DNA of 64,000 nucleotides from a bacterium (GTDB taxonomy: Bacteria; Bacteroidota; Bacteroidia; Chitinophagales; Saprospiraceae), in the NCBI GenBank assembly GCA_024742755.1, contig JANSXW010000010.1:16587-80586 (forward strand), in the 5' to 3' direction. The stretch's first letter is position 1, and each line of letters opens with the position of its first letter. Below the pieces are notes generated by a model. It did no database searches, was not told the origin of the DNA, and saw nothing but the letters and a program-made list of their open reading frames with translations. Positions 21,401-29,897 of the stretch are shown piece after piece. The translations under genes and the position numbers were made by a program.

Positions 21401-21843
21401 TTGCGGAAATTACGCTCTGCTTCGCTCAGCTTTTCGTGCAAATACCTCTTGAAATCCGGCGATGCATCCTTGGGGCAATCTTTATACTGTATGGCCCACT
21501 TCGTCATCTCGCCGGCGTGTGGTACTTCCTTAGCCCGCTCCGGTAGCTCACCTTTCTCCCCGATATAGTCCGTGACCAGATCGACGTAGCTTTTCACTTG
21601 CAAGACATACTGATCGAAGAGGTCCTTTCCAACGAGCGCCTTCAAATCGTCAACGGGTAAGTTCTTTTTGAGGGTTGTCACAAACCAGATGTTTTGCCCG
21701 GGCCCATCTGCTAATTGAATCTGCTCCTTCATGTATTGGAGTGCATAGTACGTTTTTCCAAAGCCGGTCGGGAGTGTCAGAAGTAAAAGCCCATTTGGGT
21801 CATCGGCAGTGGCATGGCGGCTGATTATGTCTTTTAGCGTCAT
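18409..21843 (-). CDS. SF2 DEAD-like helicase with C-terminal PD-(D/E)XK-like segment
   Basis: Motif I LLTLPTGFGKTYYALQYM, motif II NVVFIDEFDASK, motif III VIGISATAGFDAP, motif V VSTYQTMGAGQNIQY, motif VI IIQAVGRLSRTR; C-terminal FDAVTDNGMYLDFKYW. Confidence 0.8.
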   Translation of the reverse strand: MTLKDIISRHATADDPNGLLLLTLPTGFGKTYYALQYMKEQIQLADGPGQNIWFVTTLKKNLPVDDLKALVGKDLFDQYVLQVKSYVDLVTDYIGEKGELPERAKEVPHAGEMTKWAIQYKDCPKDASPDFKRYLHEKLSEAERNFRNALKAYLKPKLKGQSEAKGRLNQLRSDKNLRWVEELYPIVAVFEKRVFFSTVRKFYTQLDTIIGPAIQIATSGIVENNVVFIDEFDASKQHIQDAIVEHTERYTQDILGLFVRIARGVDARSLPTSRLQPMITEQELNYLQDRFDRLKAEAQAIRSGFHFDYHFLLRPATAQDRAFLFHDYRYHTFVGDNRAYLKVDPNKADATNYIHTQPEPPETQQEDLLFLLNKLKGFIWMFAYFVGDLSRVYQSVHSKRPETEERMSSGNAIRTCLEVFDINDVPTHRFFEDFITQRTFAAGLSRGDLMDESPLGQGFRYFDLLNSQAHDANTKLRFADTLTTPERWMLGLCQRALVIGISATAGFDAPLSNYSLAFLRAHLQSRFYALLPDEAAALESAFRERYAQAGRHEIRVEAISCPVDRALALKALLPGAGKEVYKTLAHQLPEDQGAYATSRYIKLGMAYARFIQDEDCHSFLCLLNKLPRKGQNDDFTEEVLTSILTEVRMCYLKETEEQAKQEVSSTLYIVDSSGFEHSFERICEHLKKGHDAFVVSTYQTMGAGQNIQYEPHPGQKVVAVNDLAYGDGKKDYDGIYLEQPTHLLAYFRSGEAISDTDLIHYLFEVAYLEAGGAISQEQKSARVRYIFGRKLNKYAVLNSGSVRESESVVAHFCRVIIQAVGRLSRTRLKPPVTHLLYDQNLARYLSQFSAEGHLLVREFEALQQHAQGQQQGNPTDPTEKIRNQNVSTSIQTATLLRKLSRRRIWQQNEMDFWEGLRTQVLKYPTDSKERVLRNGLVRFYIAHPGGERLRMYNYRTRSDFKNDLSISFNQESGKSASEDAARLPELMKIRTVQMLFEQKGYAMEFQANERMVSPPTFQNIYLGALGEAIGAHLLEKHGISCRPLPPEHYERFDAVTDNGMYLDFKYWGAGTRVDARAQKEKIRKKLEEVGGKGAIIVNIVSPAPDYQPVTGEDGIIEVPGLLDLDQGVVLEEHLQFIYDKIMKL

Positions 21844-21872
21844 CTGGCATCATTGATTTATACCTGGGAAGT

Positions 21873-21888
21873 AGAAAAAAAAGTGCCA
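21873..21888 (-). promoter_or_regulatory. Candidate sigma54 (-24/-12) promoter for the helicase-brx operon
   Basis: Minus strand TGGCAC-TTTTT-TTTCT versus consensus TGGCAC-N5-TTGCW; 29 nt upstream of the helicase start codon. Confidence 0.55.
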
Positions 21889-21927
21889 ATTGCCATTTGC
21901 CTGTTTTTAATGTATTTTAGACTTTAC

Positions 21928-21963
21928 ATTATTCGTTTTCTGATTTTATTATTCATTTTCTGA
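21928..21963. promoter_or_regulatory. Tandem direct repeat, candidate activator binding sites
   Basis: ATTATTCGTTTTCTGA (21928-21943) and ATTATTCATTTTCTGA (21948-21963): 15/16 identical, 20-bp period. Confidence 0.6.
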
Positions 21964-21968
21964 ACAAT

Positions 21969-23402
21969 ATGACTCGAGTTCTAATATCCTGGATAGCTAC
22001 CGGCAATGACTTCCTGGAAAGCGGGGGCGTAAATGAAGCGGGCACGACGATGAGCTTTCACCGGCACTTCTTTGAGCGTTATGACCGGCATATTTTGCTG
22101 TACAGCGCTAAAGAAGCGCAGGACACCCGGGCTATGCACCTGCTGGACGCCATTAGAAAAAGCTTCCCGGAGCATCGTGTATCTCCCCAATGGTATGCTC
22201 CCTTCGATGTCATTAGCCTGGAGGCGATCCAATCAAGGATAGAACCCTTGTTGCTTAAGCATGCTGATGATCAAATAGACCTTTTCATCTCTCCAGGCAC
22301 TCCGGCTATGCAAACCGCATGGGTGCTTGCCCACCTAACGCTCAATTTGAACACCCGACTGCTACAGGTCAGGCCCAAACGCTTTACTAAGGATAAACAG
22401 CAGCCTGAGCTGTTAGAAGTCAGCATCAAGCGGGACGCCCTCACCGCAAGCGCAGTAATCAGGGAACAGCTTCAGTCCAAAGGCACAAGCACAGCACTCC
22501 CTGAGCGCTTTTGTATGACCGATACGCTCAGTAAAGTATATGAACACGCGAAACGGATAGCGGCAGCTGCCAATACGACCGTTTTCATAAATGGTGAAAG
22601 TGGCACCGGCAAGGAGCTACTTGCCCGGTACATCCACCGGGAGTCACCCAGGCGCGAAGCCCCATTCCTCCCCATCAACTGCGCCGCGCTCAGTGATGAG
22701 TTACTGGAATCCCGATTATTTGGCTATAAGAAGGGAAGTTTTACCGGAGCAGAAGCAGACAGGAAAGGGCTGATTGAATCCGCAAGCGGGGGCACGGTTT
22801 TCCTGGATGAGATTGGCGATATTTCTCCTCATCTTCAGCAATCACTGCTTAGAGTATTACAGGAAAAGGAAGTTGCCCCCATCGGAGGACATCCTAAACC
22901 TGTAGATGTCCGGTTTATCTCCGCTACGAATAAAGACCTTCGAGCGCTTTGCAAAGCAGGAAAATTTCGGTGGGACCTTTACTATCGTTTAGTGGTTGTG
23001 GACCTTAGCCTTCCGGAGCTTCAGGATTACCCCCTGACGGAGAAAGCACAATTGCTTCGGTTCCTTAATAAGGAAAAACAAGCTCAGTTCAGACGACCAA
23101 CACCCCTGGAACTTACTAAGGAAATTCACGATATCATTTTAGTCTACCCCTTCCCTGGCAACATCAGAGAGTTGGAGAACACGCTGGAACGGCTATATGC
23201 CTTGTGCCCTGACCGTACTCCTACTAAGGCAGATTTACCGACTTGGATATTGAGCTCTGACACTTCCTTTTCCTTAAAGCTGGAGGATGTTATTCAGGAG
23301 CATGTAAAACACGTATTTGAAAAACAGGGCGGCAATCAAAAGAAAACCGCTGAGGTACTTGGAATTTCTTATAATACGCTGCGGAAGCGGCTGGGGTATT
23401 GA
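21969..23402 (+). CDS. RtcR-like sigma54-dependent activator with N-terminal CARF-like domain
   Basis: N-terminal MTRVLISWIATGND...DLFISPGTPAMQTAWVLAHLTLNLNTRLLQVRP (CARF/RtcR-type); AAA+ GESGTGKELLARYIH; GSFTGA loop; Fis-type HTH KKTAEVLGISYNTLRKRLG. Confidence 0.88.
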   Translation: MTRVLISWIATGNDFLESGGVNEAGTTMSFHRHFFERYDRHILLYSAKEAQDTRAMHLLDAIRKSFPEHRVSPQWYAPFDVISLEAIQSRIEPLLLKHADDQIDLFISPGTPAMQTAWVLAHLTLNLNTRLLQVRPKRFTKDKQQPELLEVSIKRDALTASAVIREQLQSKGTSTALPERFCMTDTLSKVYEHAKRIAAAANTTVFINGESGTGKELLARYIHRESPRREAPFLPINCAALSDELLESRLFGYKKGSFTGAEADRKGLIESASGGTVFLDEIGDISPHLQQSLLRVLQEKEVAPIGGHPKPVDVRFISATNKDLRALCKAGKFRWDLYYRLVVVDLSLPELQDYPLTEKAQLLRFLNKEKQAQFRRPTPLELTKEIHDIILVYPFPGNIRELENTLERLYALCPDRTPTKADLPTWILSSDTSFSLKLEDVIQEHVKHVFEKQGGNQKKTAEVLGISYNTLRKRLGY

Positions 23403-23668
23403 TTAAAAAACAAGCTCTACACCCTTTAATCGTTCCGACAATGTAACAGCCTCAAGGCAAAGACCTTATTAAGGTAAAACAGACAACAACCTAGCAAAGG
23501 CCCCACCATAAAATCATGTTGCCTGCGTAGGGATGCATCAAGAGAACAGGTGTCTATTTTTAATCTAAGCTTTATAATGGAAGACGTGAAATAGCCAGAT
23601 CATGCCGATCGACATTACCCTAAATTCAAGACTCTTAAAAATTCGGCTATTACAACAATTCTTCAAAG

Positions 23669-24364
23669 TTAACTAGGACCTCTCAGCTTACGCATTTGCC
23701 CAATGGCAATTAATGCAATCGATGGAAAAAAGAAGCAAAAAATACCCCATGTCGTTGAATCTCGGTTCAGCTGCTTAGCAATATTAACTACCCAAACTGT
23801 AAAAACTATACGCAAGATTAAAGCCAACACACTAAAAAAAGCTTGAATTTGCTCTCCTTGCTGGCGACCATAATCATCATTTCCAAAGCCTGACATTAAT
23901 AGCCCAAAAGAAATAACTAACATAAATACGCCAACAATAGTAGGGGTTACATCTTTTTCGTAACTCATATCATACTTCGAATCTGACGCTCTACCATCTG
24001 TAGATTTTGAGTCTCTAAATAGGTTGATGATTGCTAATCCAATTACAGGAAAGACCGCAAATAGAATAAACTCGCTAAAATCATAGTCTTCTATATCTGC
24101 TCTTTTGCTTATTGGCCAGAAATATTTGTTATTCCCGTCATTCCAATGGACGAGCAGAAGTATCAAATGGATCGAAACCCAGATCAAGTAAAAGCCTAAT
24201 AATCTTTTTGATAATTCAATACCAAGGAACTTTTCAATACCTTGAGCACTAAGATTGACTTTTTTCTCCTGATGATGAATACGGGGCTGCTTTTGAAGTG
24301 CTCCGCAATCGCTACAAAATCTAGAATCATCTGCTATTTGTCGACCACAATTCTTACAATACAT
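23669..24364 (-). CDS. Zinc-ribbon membrane protein
   Basis: MYCKNCGRQIADDSRFCSDCGALQ followed by hydrophobic segments. Confidence 0.65.
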   Translation of the reverse strand: MYCKNCGRQIADDSRFCSDCGALQKQPRIHHQEKKVNLSAQGIEKFLGIELSKRLLGFYLIWVSIHLILLLVHWNDGNNKYFWPISKRADIEDYDFSEFILFAVFPVIGLAIINLFRDSKSTDGRASDSKYDMSYEKDVTPTIVGVFMLVISFGLLMSGFGNDDYGRQQGEQIQAFFSVLALILRIVFTVWVVNIAKQLNRDSTTWGIFCFFFPSIALIAIGQMRKLRGPS

Positions 24365-24368
24365 AGAT

Positions 24369-24812
24369 TTAGACCTGTTTTATGAAGTTTTCATAAATAC
24401 TCCAGGCTAAAACTAATAAGCCTAAAACCAATAGCGTTAATTTCTGTGTTTTGCGTTTACTGTATAAAGCTAGAACTATTGGGGTTGCCCAAAAAAGAAT
24501 GTATGAGGGTTTAACCACGTATTCGTAATAGGACTCTATTTGCGCGTATTCTTTTTCCTTAGTGAAGATATCTGAAATAAACCAAAATAGTCGAATACCT
24601 ACCATCATAATGAAGGCGACAAGTAGCCCGGCATCTCCGTTTCCTGATGTTGGACTATTATTAGGCACAACAGAAGCAGGATTCGAGACGGTCTCATGAG
24701 TTCTTGCATGGATAGCCGAGGTAGCCTGCCTCACAAATTCGACTCTACCTCCACAAAAAGAGCAGAACTTACTGTCGTCTTCAATTTGATTTCCACAATG
24801 TTTACAGTGCAT
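24369..24812 (-). CDS. Zinc-ribbon membrane protein
   Basis: MHCKHCGNQIEDDSKFCSFCGGRVEF plus hydrophobic segments. Confidence 0.65.
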   Translation of the reverse strand: MHCKHCGNQIEDDSKFCSFCGGRVEFVRQATSAIHARTHETVSNPASVVPNNSPTSGNGDAGLLVAFIMMVGIRLFWFISDIFTKEKEYAQIESYYEYVVKPSYILFWATPIVLALYSKRKTQKLTLLVLGLLVLAWSIYENFIKQV

Positions 24813-25014
24813 ATCTATTTTCTGTTTGATAAAACCACGATTGACGATTTGTTGGATGTTTAGAACACCTCTTAATTTGCATCTATTTTCATCTTCTACG
24901 GAAAGAAAAATGATTTGTTTCGTCTATAGGCATTAGCCTTCAGCATCCATTAGATAAGTGGAAAACCTGAAATGCAAAAAAATGCTCTGCCCTTTAACAC
25001 AGCTACTGAGACCT

Positions 25015-25292
25015 TAGGGCAAACGCACCAAAAGTTGAATGAGATTAGAGCACGTTTGGAACATGTTGCGGAATACGTAAGAGCGGGTGGCGGCTGCCGA
25101 AATTGCATGTTCGACGGAGGAGTCCCGCAAAGCGGGGTAAAGTCTTGCGAATTTCTAGCGTTTTTGAATTCGTTTTGGGCAATACCAAAATGAAGAGCCT
25201 CACCGGCTTGAGGTGAAGTCCAGTCAAAATCGATTCGTTTCAGCTTCTTTTCGCCCGTTTTCATGAAAAACTTATTTGGTGCGTTTGCCCTA
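25015..25292. mobile_element. Candidate MITE with 16-bp perfect terminal inverted repeats flanked by TA
   Basis: TA-GGGCAAACGCACCAAA (25015-25032) and TTTGGTGCGTTTGCCC-TA (25275-25292); internal 274-bp element without convincing ORF. Confidence 0.6.
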
Positions 25293-25328
25293 CCACTAAC
25301 TATTTTAGTTTTAAAGGATGCTATTTGA

Positions 25329-26453
25329 TCACTCCGGGCTGTAGTACAAGCTCGATTTATCAAATTGGACTAGCGTCATAGTGGGACGCCCGGGGTCTTC
25401 GTGTGTAAAGACTTCGCGAAGTCCCTCATCCGTAAATTGAGGCTCCATTTCATATCCTACCGTTAGCAGGTCTGCAGCGACTTGTTTCCTTGTAGATTCA
25501 TTATAAGTTCTCACCCAAACTTTTGTAGATTTTTCAGGATGTACCAAAACTTCAAACTGAAGGTTTTGTGGTTCATCGCCATAACTTAGCATATTAGGCA
25601 AAGGCATGAAAACGAACTTTTGACCACCATCAGTTAAACTGCGGTAACCGGTACGAATGAACTTACTCCGATCCAGGAATTTAGTGATACAACCCGGCGT
25701 TTGACAATTGTAAAATTCAGCTGTATAATCCGCAACAGATATTTGGAAGGTTTCTCCTTTCAGCAATTCTTCTGCCCATGACCGTCCCGATGTATCTTCT
25801 TCATGCGGCAACCTAATGCTGGTAACATAAAAGTCTATCCCCACAAAGCCATCAACAACAGGCGGTAATTCGGTCATTACATGGAAAGCTAGCGAAGTAC
25901 CGCGATTTTTTGTGGTGAAATAGCGTACGTCCTCAAATTCCTGTTGAACCTGATAATGATAGTTTAGGTAGGCATGTTCTTTTATATCTTTTCTCACACT
26001 TGACGTCAAGCGCAAAAAAGGAAAACGCTCAGTGCCTACCTCAGTCTCGGTAAGGGCACCTATCTGAGCTTCGTGCGTAGCTTCCTGTTCATTCATTATC
26101 ATGATGTGATTAAACTTGCCATCTTCTGGACCTGCATTTTCTATAAAAACAAGAATTTGCCCAGTCTCACCACATGACTCACTAGCACTGACATACACCT
26201 GTAGCGCAGCATTTTCCCGGACGACCTTCTTTGCAGCCAGGAAGTCGAGGAAAAGTCCAAGAGTATCCCCTGTAAGCTTTTCGAAACCCTCAAGGTTAAG
26301 GTCTTTTATGAGCTTTTCATGGCTACCGCTTCCTTGCTTCACGATTAGCTCCATCTCCTGTGCATTGAATACCCGCTGAGGGCAATCCTGAAAGCAGGAG
26401 GTTAGCAGCAAAGTCATTGTTATGAAAGTGACAGCGGGAAATAGGTGTTTCAT
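25329..26453 (-). CDS. Putative lipoprotein
   Basis: Signal peptide/lipobox-like MKHLFPAVTFITMTLLLTSCFQDC; 374 aa. Confidence 0.6.
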   Translation of the reverse strand: MKHLFPAVTFITMTLLLTSCFQDCPQRVFNAQEMELIVKQGSGSHEKLIKDLNLEGFEKLTGDTLGLFLDFLAAKKVVRENAALQVYVSASESCGETGQILVFIENAGPEDGKFNHIMIMNEQEATHEAQIGALTETEVGTERFPFLRLTSSVRKDIKEHAYLNYHYQVQQEFEDVRYFTTKNRGTSLAFHVMTELPPVVDGFVGIDFYVTSIRLPHEEDTSGRSWAEELLKGETFQISVADYTAEFYNCQTPGCITKFLDRSKFIRTGYRSLTDGGQKFVFMPLPNMLSYGDEPQNLQFEVLVHPEKSTKVWVRTYNESTRKQVAADLLTVGYEMEPQFTDEGLREVFTHEDPGRPTMTLVQFDKSSLYYSPE

Positions 26454-26495
26454 TTGATATCGTTTTTGACAATTAATTCATTGGAATCCCAGAGA

Positions 26496-27356
26496 CTATG
26501 GAGTCGCGTCTTCTGAATCAGCTTTGTAAAAGTGACTGGCCAGCAACAGATATGGTACCATTGCCAGCAGGTGCATAACAGTCCAACTGGGCAGTACATT
26601 TACTACAGCGTGCGCCAGTAGATAGAACATATGTATGGGGATAAAAAACATGGTGCTCAGAGCAATTCTTTTGAGTGGAAAATCATAACGATTGTTAACA
26701 TTCAATAGCCTTATCCCTGCTATCCAAAGGAAAATTATGGTCAGTAAAAAGGAATAGAAGACAAATTTCGAGACAAAGATCAAACTATCCAGCTCTTCTC
26801 TACTAGATTCATAGTTATCAATAAAGAAACCAAAGACGACATTAACCAAAAATTCACCTATCGTTCTTCCAATTCTCTCATCCCAACCATTAAACAAGGT
26901 ATACACCAGAAGAGGTACAAAGGCAGCATAACCAGCAAACACCCAGTTGACAAATTTAGCAGTGGTACGATCGTTCAATTGAATGAAAAACTGCTTAAAA
27001 TACCACCATATCAGGAAGGGAAGACCCGCATTCAGAATAATACCGAATTGATCTCTTAACATGAACTCACTAAATAATATGTTAGCTATTGCATAACATA
27101 AAGTCAATATTGCAGCTGGCTTATAGTTAACCTCTGCAACATCTTCGACTACATCATACCCAATTCTGTCCGATGGGATTTTTGGAGGAGTCACCTCAAT
27201 AATATCACTTAGCTCCTCATATTCAAAAGCCTTCCTCCAGCTTTCATCTCCCACCCTCCACACAAGGGTTGTTTCATAGATATGAACCATTCTAAGCGCC
27301 TCCAAATCGAAGGGACCATCTTTTACGCCGTTTTTATAGACAAAATACTTAGCCAT
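26496..27356 (-). CDS. GYF_2-domain membrane protein
   Basis: N-terminal KYFVYKNGVKDGPFDLEALR...LVWRVGDESWRKAFEYEEL plus multiple hydrophobic segments. Confidence 0.6.
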   Translation of the reverse strand: MAKYFVYKNGVKDGPFDLEALRMVHIYETTLVWRVGDESWRKAFEYEELSDIIEVTPPKIPSDRIGYDVVEDVAEVNYKPAAILTLCYAIANILFSEFMLRDQFGIILNAGLPFLIWWYFKQFFIQLNDRTTAKFVNWVFAGYAAFVPLLVYTLFNGWDERIGRTIGEFLVNVVFGFFIDNYESSREELDSLIFVSKFVFYSFLLTIIFLWIAGIRLLNVNNRYDFPLKRIALSTMFFIPIHMFYLLAHAVVNVLPSWTVMHLLAMVPYLLLASHFYKADSEDATP

Positions 27357-27503
27357 ACCTGGGTTTTTATTGGTGTTTAAGATTAATTTATCAGCCTTTT
27401 CTATTGCATTGGAAGAGAACTTCGAGTTCCAGGCTTACAGAAAATCATGAGTAGAAAAATACCGTATCTGAAGCAGTACGCTTGGGGTAAAGACCCGCCA
27501 CTA

Positions 27504-28265
27504 TCAAACGAATTCAGACGTTTCCGCCTCTAAATTAGGGTTTTTACCAGGGGTACTTATCCGAAAAACCCAACTCACCAAACGATACAGGGCATACTCT
27601 GCGACCGGGATTAGAACATAAGGAAAAACACGCCAAAACGCATCCCAGTAGGCTCCCCGGAAGAAAACCCAATAATAGGATTTTGCCGCTTTCGGTATTC
27701 GGCGAAGCAGGGCTTCATCAGGGTTAGAAAAGCTATTTTCTTTTGCCATCTGCTGCACCCCCTCCACGGTTTCCGGATAGCCTAGTTCTTTGGCTATCAT
27801 CACCACGTAATGATAGGACAGACCGCCCAGTATCTTATTTATATAGTAGGACTCCGTAGGTTTTTCTTCTTGTACAACTGCATAAATTTCGTCCTTTAGT
27901 TCAAATAAAGGATTTAGACGGTGTGCCAAACTATCAACAGAAGGAAGCGCCTTCTCCCCGGATTTCATAAATGTTTCCGAAGAAAAGTCAACCAGGTTAT
28001 CGACCTTTGATTGGAAGCTGTACACTGCTCCAAATAAACCGAAAAGTGCGGCGAAGCAGACGGGTATGTACAAATAATTCAACTTCGCAATAAATGTCCA
28101 AAGGGAAACAGGACGGACAAAAGCCTTCCGGTCTTTGAGGAAAAGCATAACTAAGCCCCCCACAATCAGCCCTACAGCACCCACTATGATTGCCGAGTAA
28201 AACATATCATAGTAAATGCCCGCGATTGTATAAGAGGCGGCTTCTTTTAAAATACCATTTTCCAT
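27504..28265 (-). CDS. Membrane protein of unknown function
   Basis: 253 aa with hydrophobic segments; same strand as neighbours. Confidence 0.5.
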   Translation of the reverse strand: MENGILKEAASYTIAGIYYDMFYSAIIVGAVGLIVGGLVMLFLKDRKAFVRPVSLWTFIAKLNYLYIPVCFAALFGLFGAVYSFQSKVDNLVDFSSETFMKSGEKALPSVDSLAHRLNPLFELKDEIYAVVQEEKPTESYYINKILGGLSYHYVVMIAKELGYPETVEGVQQMAKENSFSNPDEALLRRIPKAAKSYYWVFFRGAYWDAFWRVFPYVLIPVAEYALYRLVSWVFRISTPGKNPNLEAETSEFV

Positions 28266-28441
28266 AGGATTGGTGTTTTCGACTTTTTACTGATCTATCC
28301 CGACAAGGGCTCTTTTGAAGGAGATACTTGTGTTAGGTTATGTAGAAATTTAGGATTAATAATCGTTAGTAAAACCTTATACTTTAGAAAAGGCATTCGC
28401 CCTCCTTTAAACCTATCACAGGGATCAGACAGACATAGTTG

Positions 28442-29242
28442 TTATTTGATTCTGCTTATGCTCATCGTGTAATAGGGAACCTGCTGATCAAATTTAATGC
28501 GCTCCACCGTTTGGCGAGTCTCCTGTTGAGCCTGATTGAAGATCATGGCCCAGTTTGGCTTCACCTCCTTAGTCGTATTGCTCTGTAGCGCATCAAAAAA
28601 GGCCTGGGTAAAATAGCTGCCATTTGGGCCAATGTATGCCTCTTGCCCATACCTGGAAGCGGTACCAATTATTTCGCCCCGAAAAGATTGAAAGAGAAAA
28701 GACAGGTTTGCCCGTTGCTGTTTTGAAGGTATGTTTCTGATATCTGATCGGTCATGATACTGCTGGGGGGGAGGTCCGTTGCAACAATCTGTAAGCAATA
28801 TAGCTAATCTGGGCTGCTTGTCTCTCACAGCTTGTATAACTTCCTGAATGTGTAGCCCCCCGTATATCTGAAGATATGGAAGGTTATCTTTTTCCTGACA
28901 ATAACCATGACCAGAATAGTAGAAAAAAATAATATCTGCCTTTTTCGGTATCTTTTTCAATTCGCCTAATACTACATCACGCTCGAATTGATCCTCTGTG
29001 GAAAGCATGGTGCTTTCTAATTCTAGTTGTAAAGTATTGCAAATGAACCTTAATTCATTATAAACCCGATCCAGGTCTTGCTGTACGCCACCCCCTATAC
29101 CACCACTTTTGCTCAAATCCCCTACTAGTACAGCGTGAATCGTTTGACTTTGGGCAGGAATAAAACTGCAGGTGGCTCCAATCAGTATAACCCAAAAACG
29201 CAAGTTAAGAAAGTTCATTACGCAGTGCTTTTGCCTTTTCAT
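28442..29242 (-). CDS. Secreted caspase-like (peptidase C14) protein
   Basis: IIFFYYSGHGYCQE (His) and LAILLTDCCNGPP (Cys). Signal peptide suggests true start at internal ATG (MNFLNLRFWVILIG). Confidence 0.75.
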   Translation of the reverse strand: MKRQKHCVMNFLNLRFWVILIGATCSFIPAQSQTIHAVLVGDLSKSGGIGGGVQQDLDRVYNELRFICNTLQLELESTMLSTEDQFERDVVLGELKKIPKKADIIFFYYSGHGYCQEKDNLPYLQIYGGLHIQEVIQAVRDKQPRLAILLTDCCNGPPPQQYHDRSDIRNIPSKQQRANLSFLFQSFRGEIIGTASRYGQEAYIGPNGSYFTQAFFDALQSNTTKEVKPNWAMIFNQAQQETRQTVERIKFDQQVPYYTMSISRIK

Positions 29243-29897
29243 AATAAGGATTATTGGTATTGTCAGAGGCTAAAATGGCATCGAGTTGATCAATGGCCAG
29301 GACAAAATCGTCTTGCTGCACATACGCCAGCGCAAGGTAGTACCGGGCCAGGTTACGCCTGGCTATAAACAGCGAACGGTCTGCGGATAATGGTACTAAT
29401 GTCTCAACTGCAGCTTCTGTCATATTCTGTTCCAAATAGGAAATCCCCAGATAGATGTTGAAAAACGGGGGGCATTCCTGACGAGACAAACAACTGTTCA
29501 ATGCCTCAGAGGCCGACTTGTAATCGCCTTGATCATAGGCAGTTACCCATCCGTTTTTACTATTGACCTCTGCTCCTTTTGCGCCCGATACCACTTCAGT
29601 ACTCAAAGGCTCAAAATGTGCGGCATAAATTGAAGCACCCTGGCCTGGCTTCTCCATCCACCAAAAGCCAATAGCTAACAAGATGACCGCAGCAGCAGCG
29701 GCAACCTTTGGCCAAAGGCTTATGACTGTTGCTTTTTGTTGTTGAGGGATTTTTCCTTCTTTGACCAGTTCATCATGAACGCTATCCAGCTCTTCCCGCA
29801 GCGCTTCCTGTGCTACAGCTCTGGCAACACCTTGCTTTATGATATTTTCTAATTCATTCTTCATCATTAATACTTTTAGTCGGGTTTTATTGATCAA
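29205..29897 (-). CDS. Membrane-anchored TPR-like protein next to sigma factor (anti-sigma-like position)
   Basis: Single hydrophobic segment VAAAAAVILLAIGFWWM, TPR-like C-terminus, overlaps sigma gene end. Confidence 0.5.
   Translation of the reverse strand: MINKTRLKVLMMKNELENIIKQGVARAVAQEALREELDSVHDELVKEGKIPQQQKATVISLWPKVAAAAAVILLAIGFWWMEKPGQGASIYAAHFEPLSTEVVSGAKGAEVNSKNGWVTAYDQGDYKSASEALNSCLSRQECPPFFNIYLGISYLEQNMTEAAVETLVPLSADRSLFIARRNLARYYLALAYVQQDDFVLAIDQLDAILASDNTNNPYYEKAKALRNELS

Noticed and set aside
24950-25363. 137-aa minus-strand ORF
   Set aside because: Spans the MITE-like element and its flanks; no start context or domain support.
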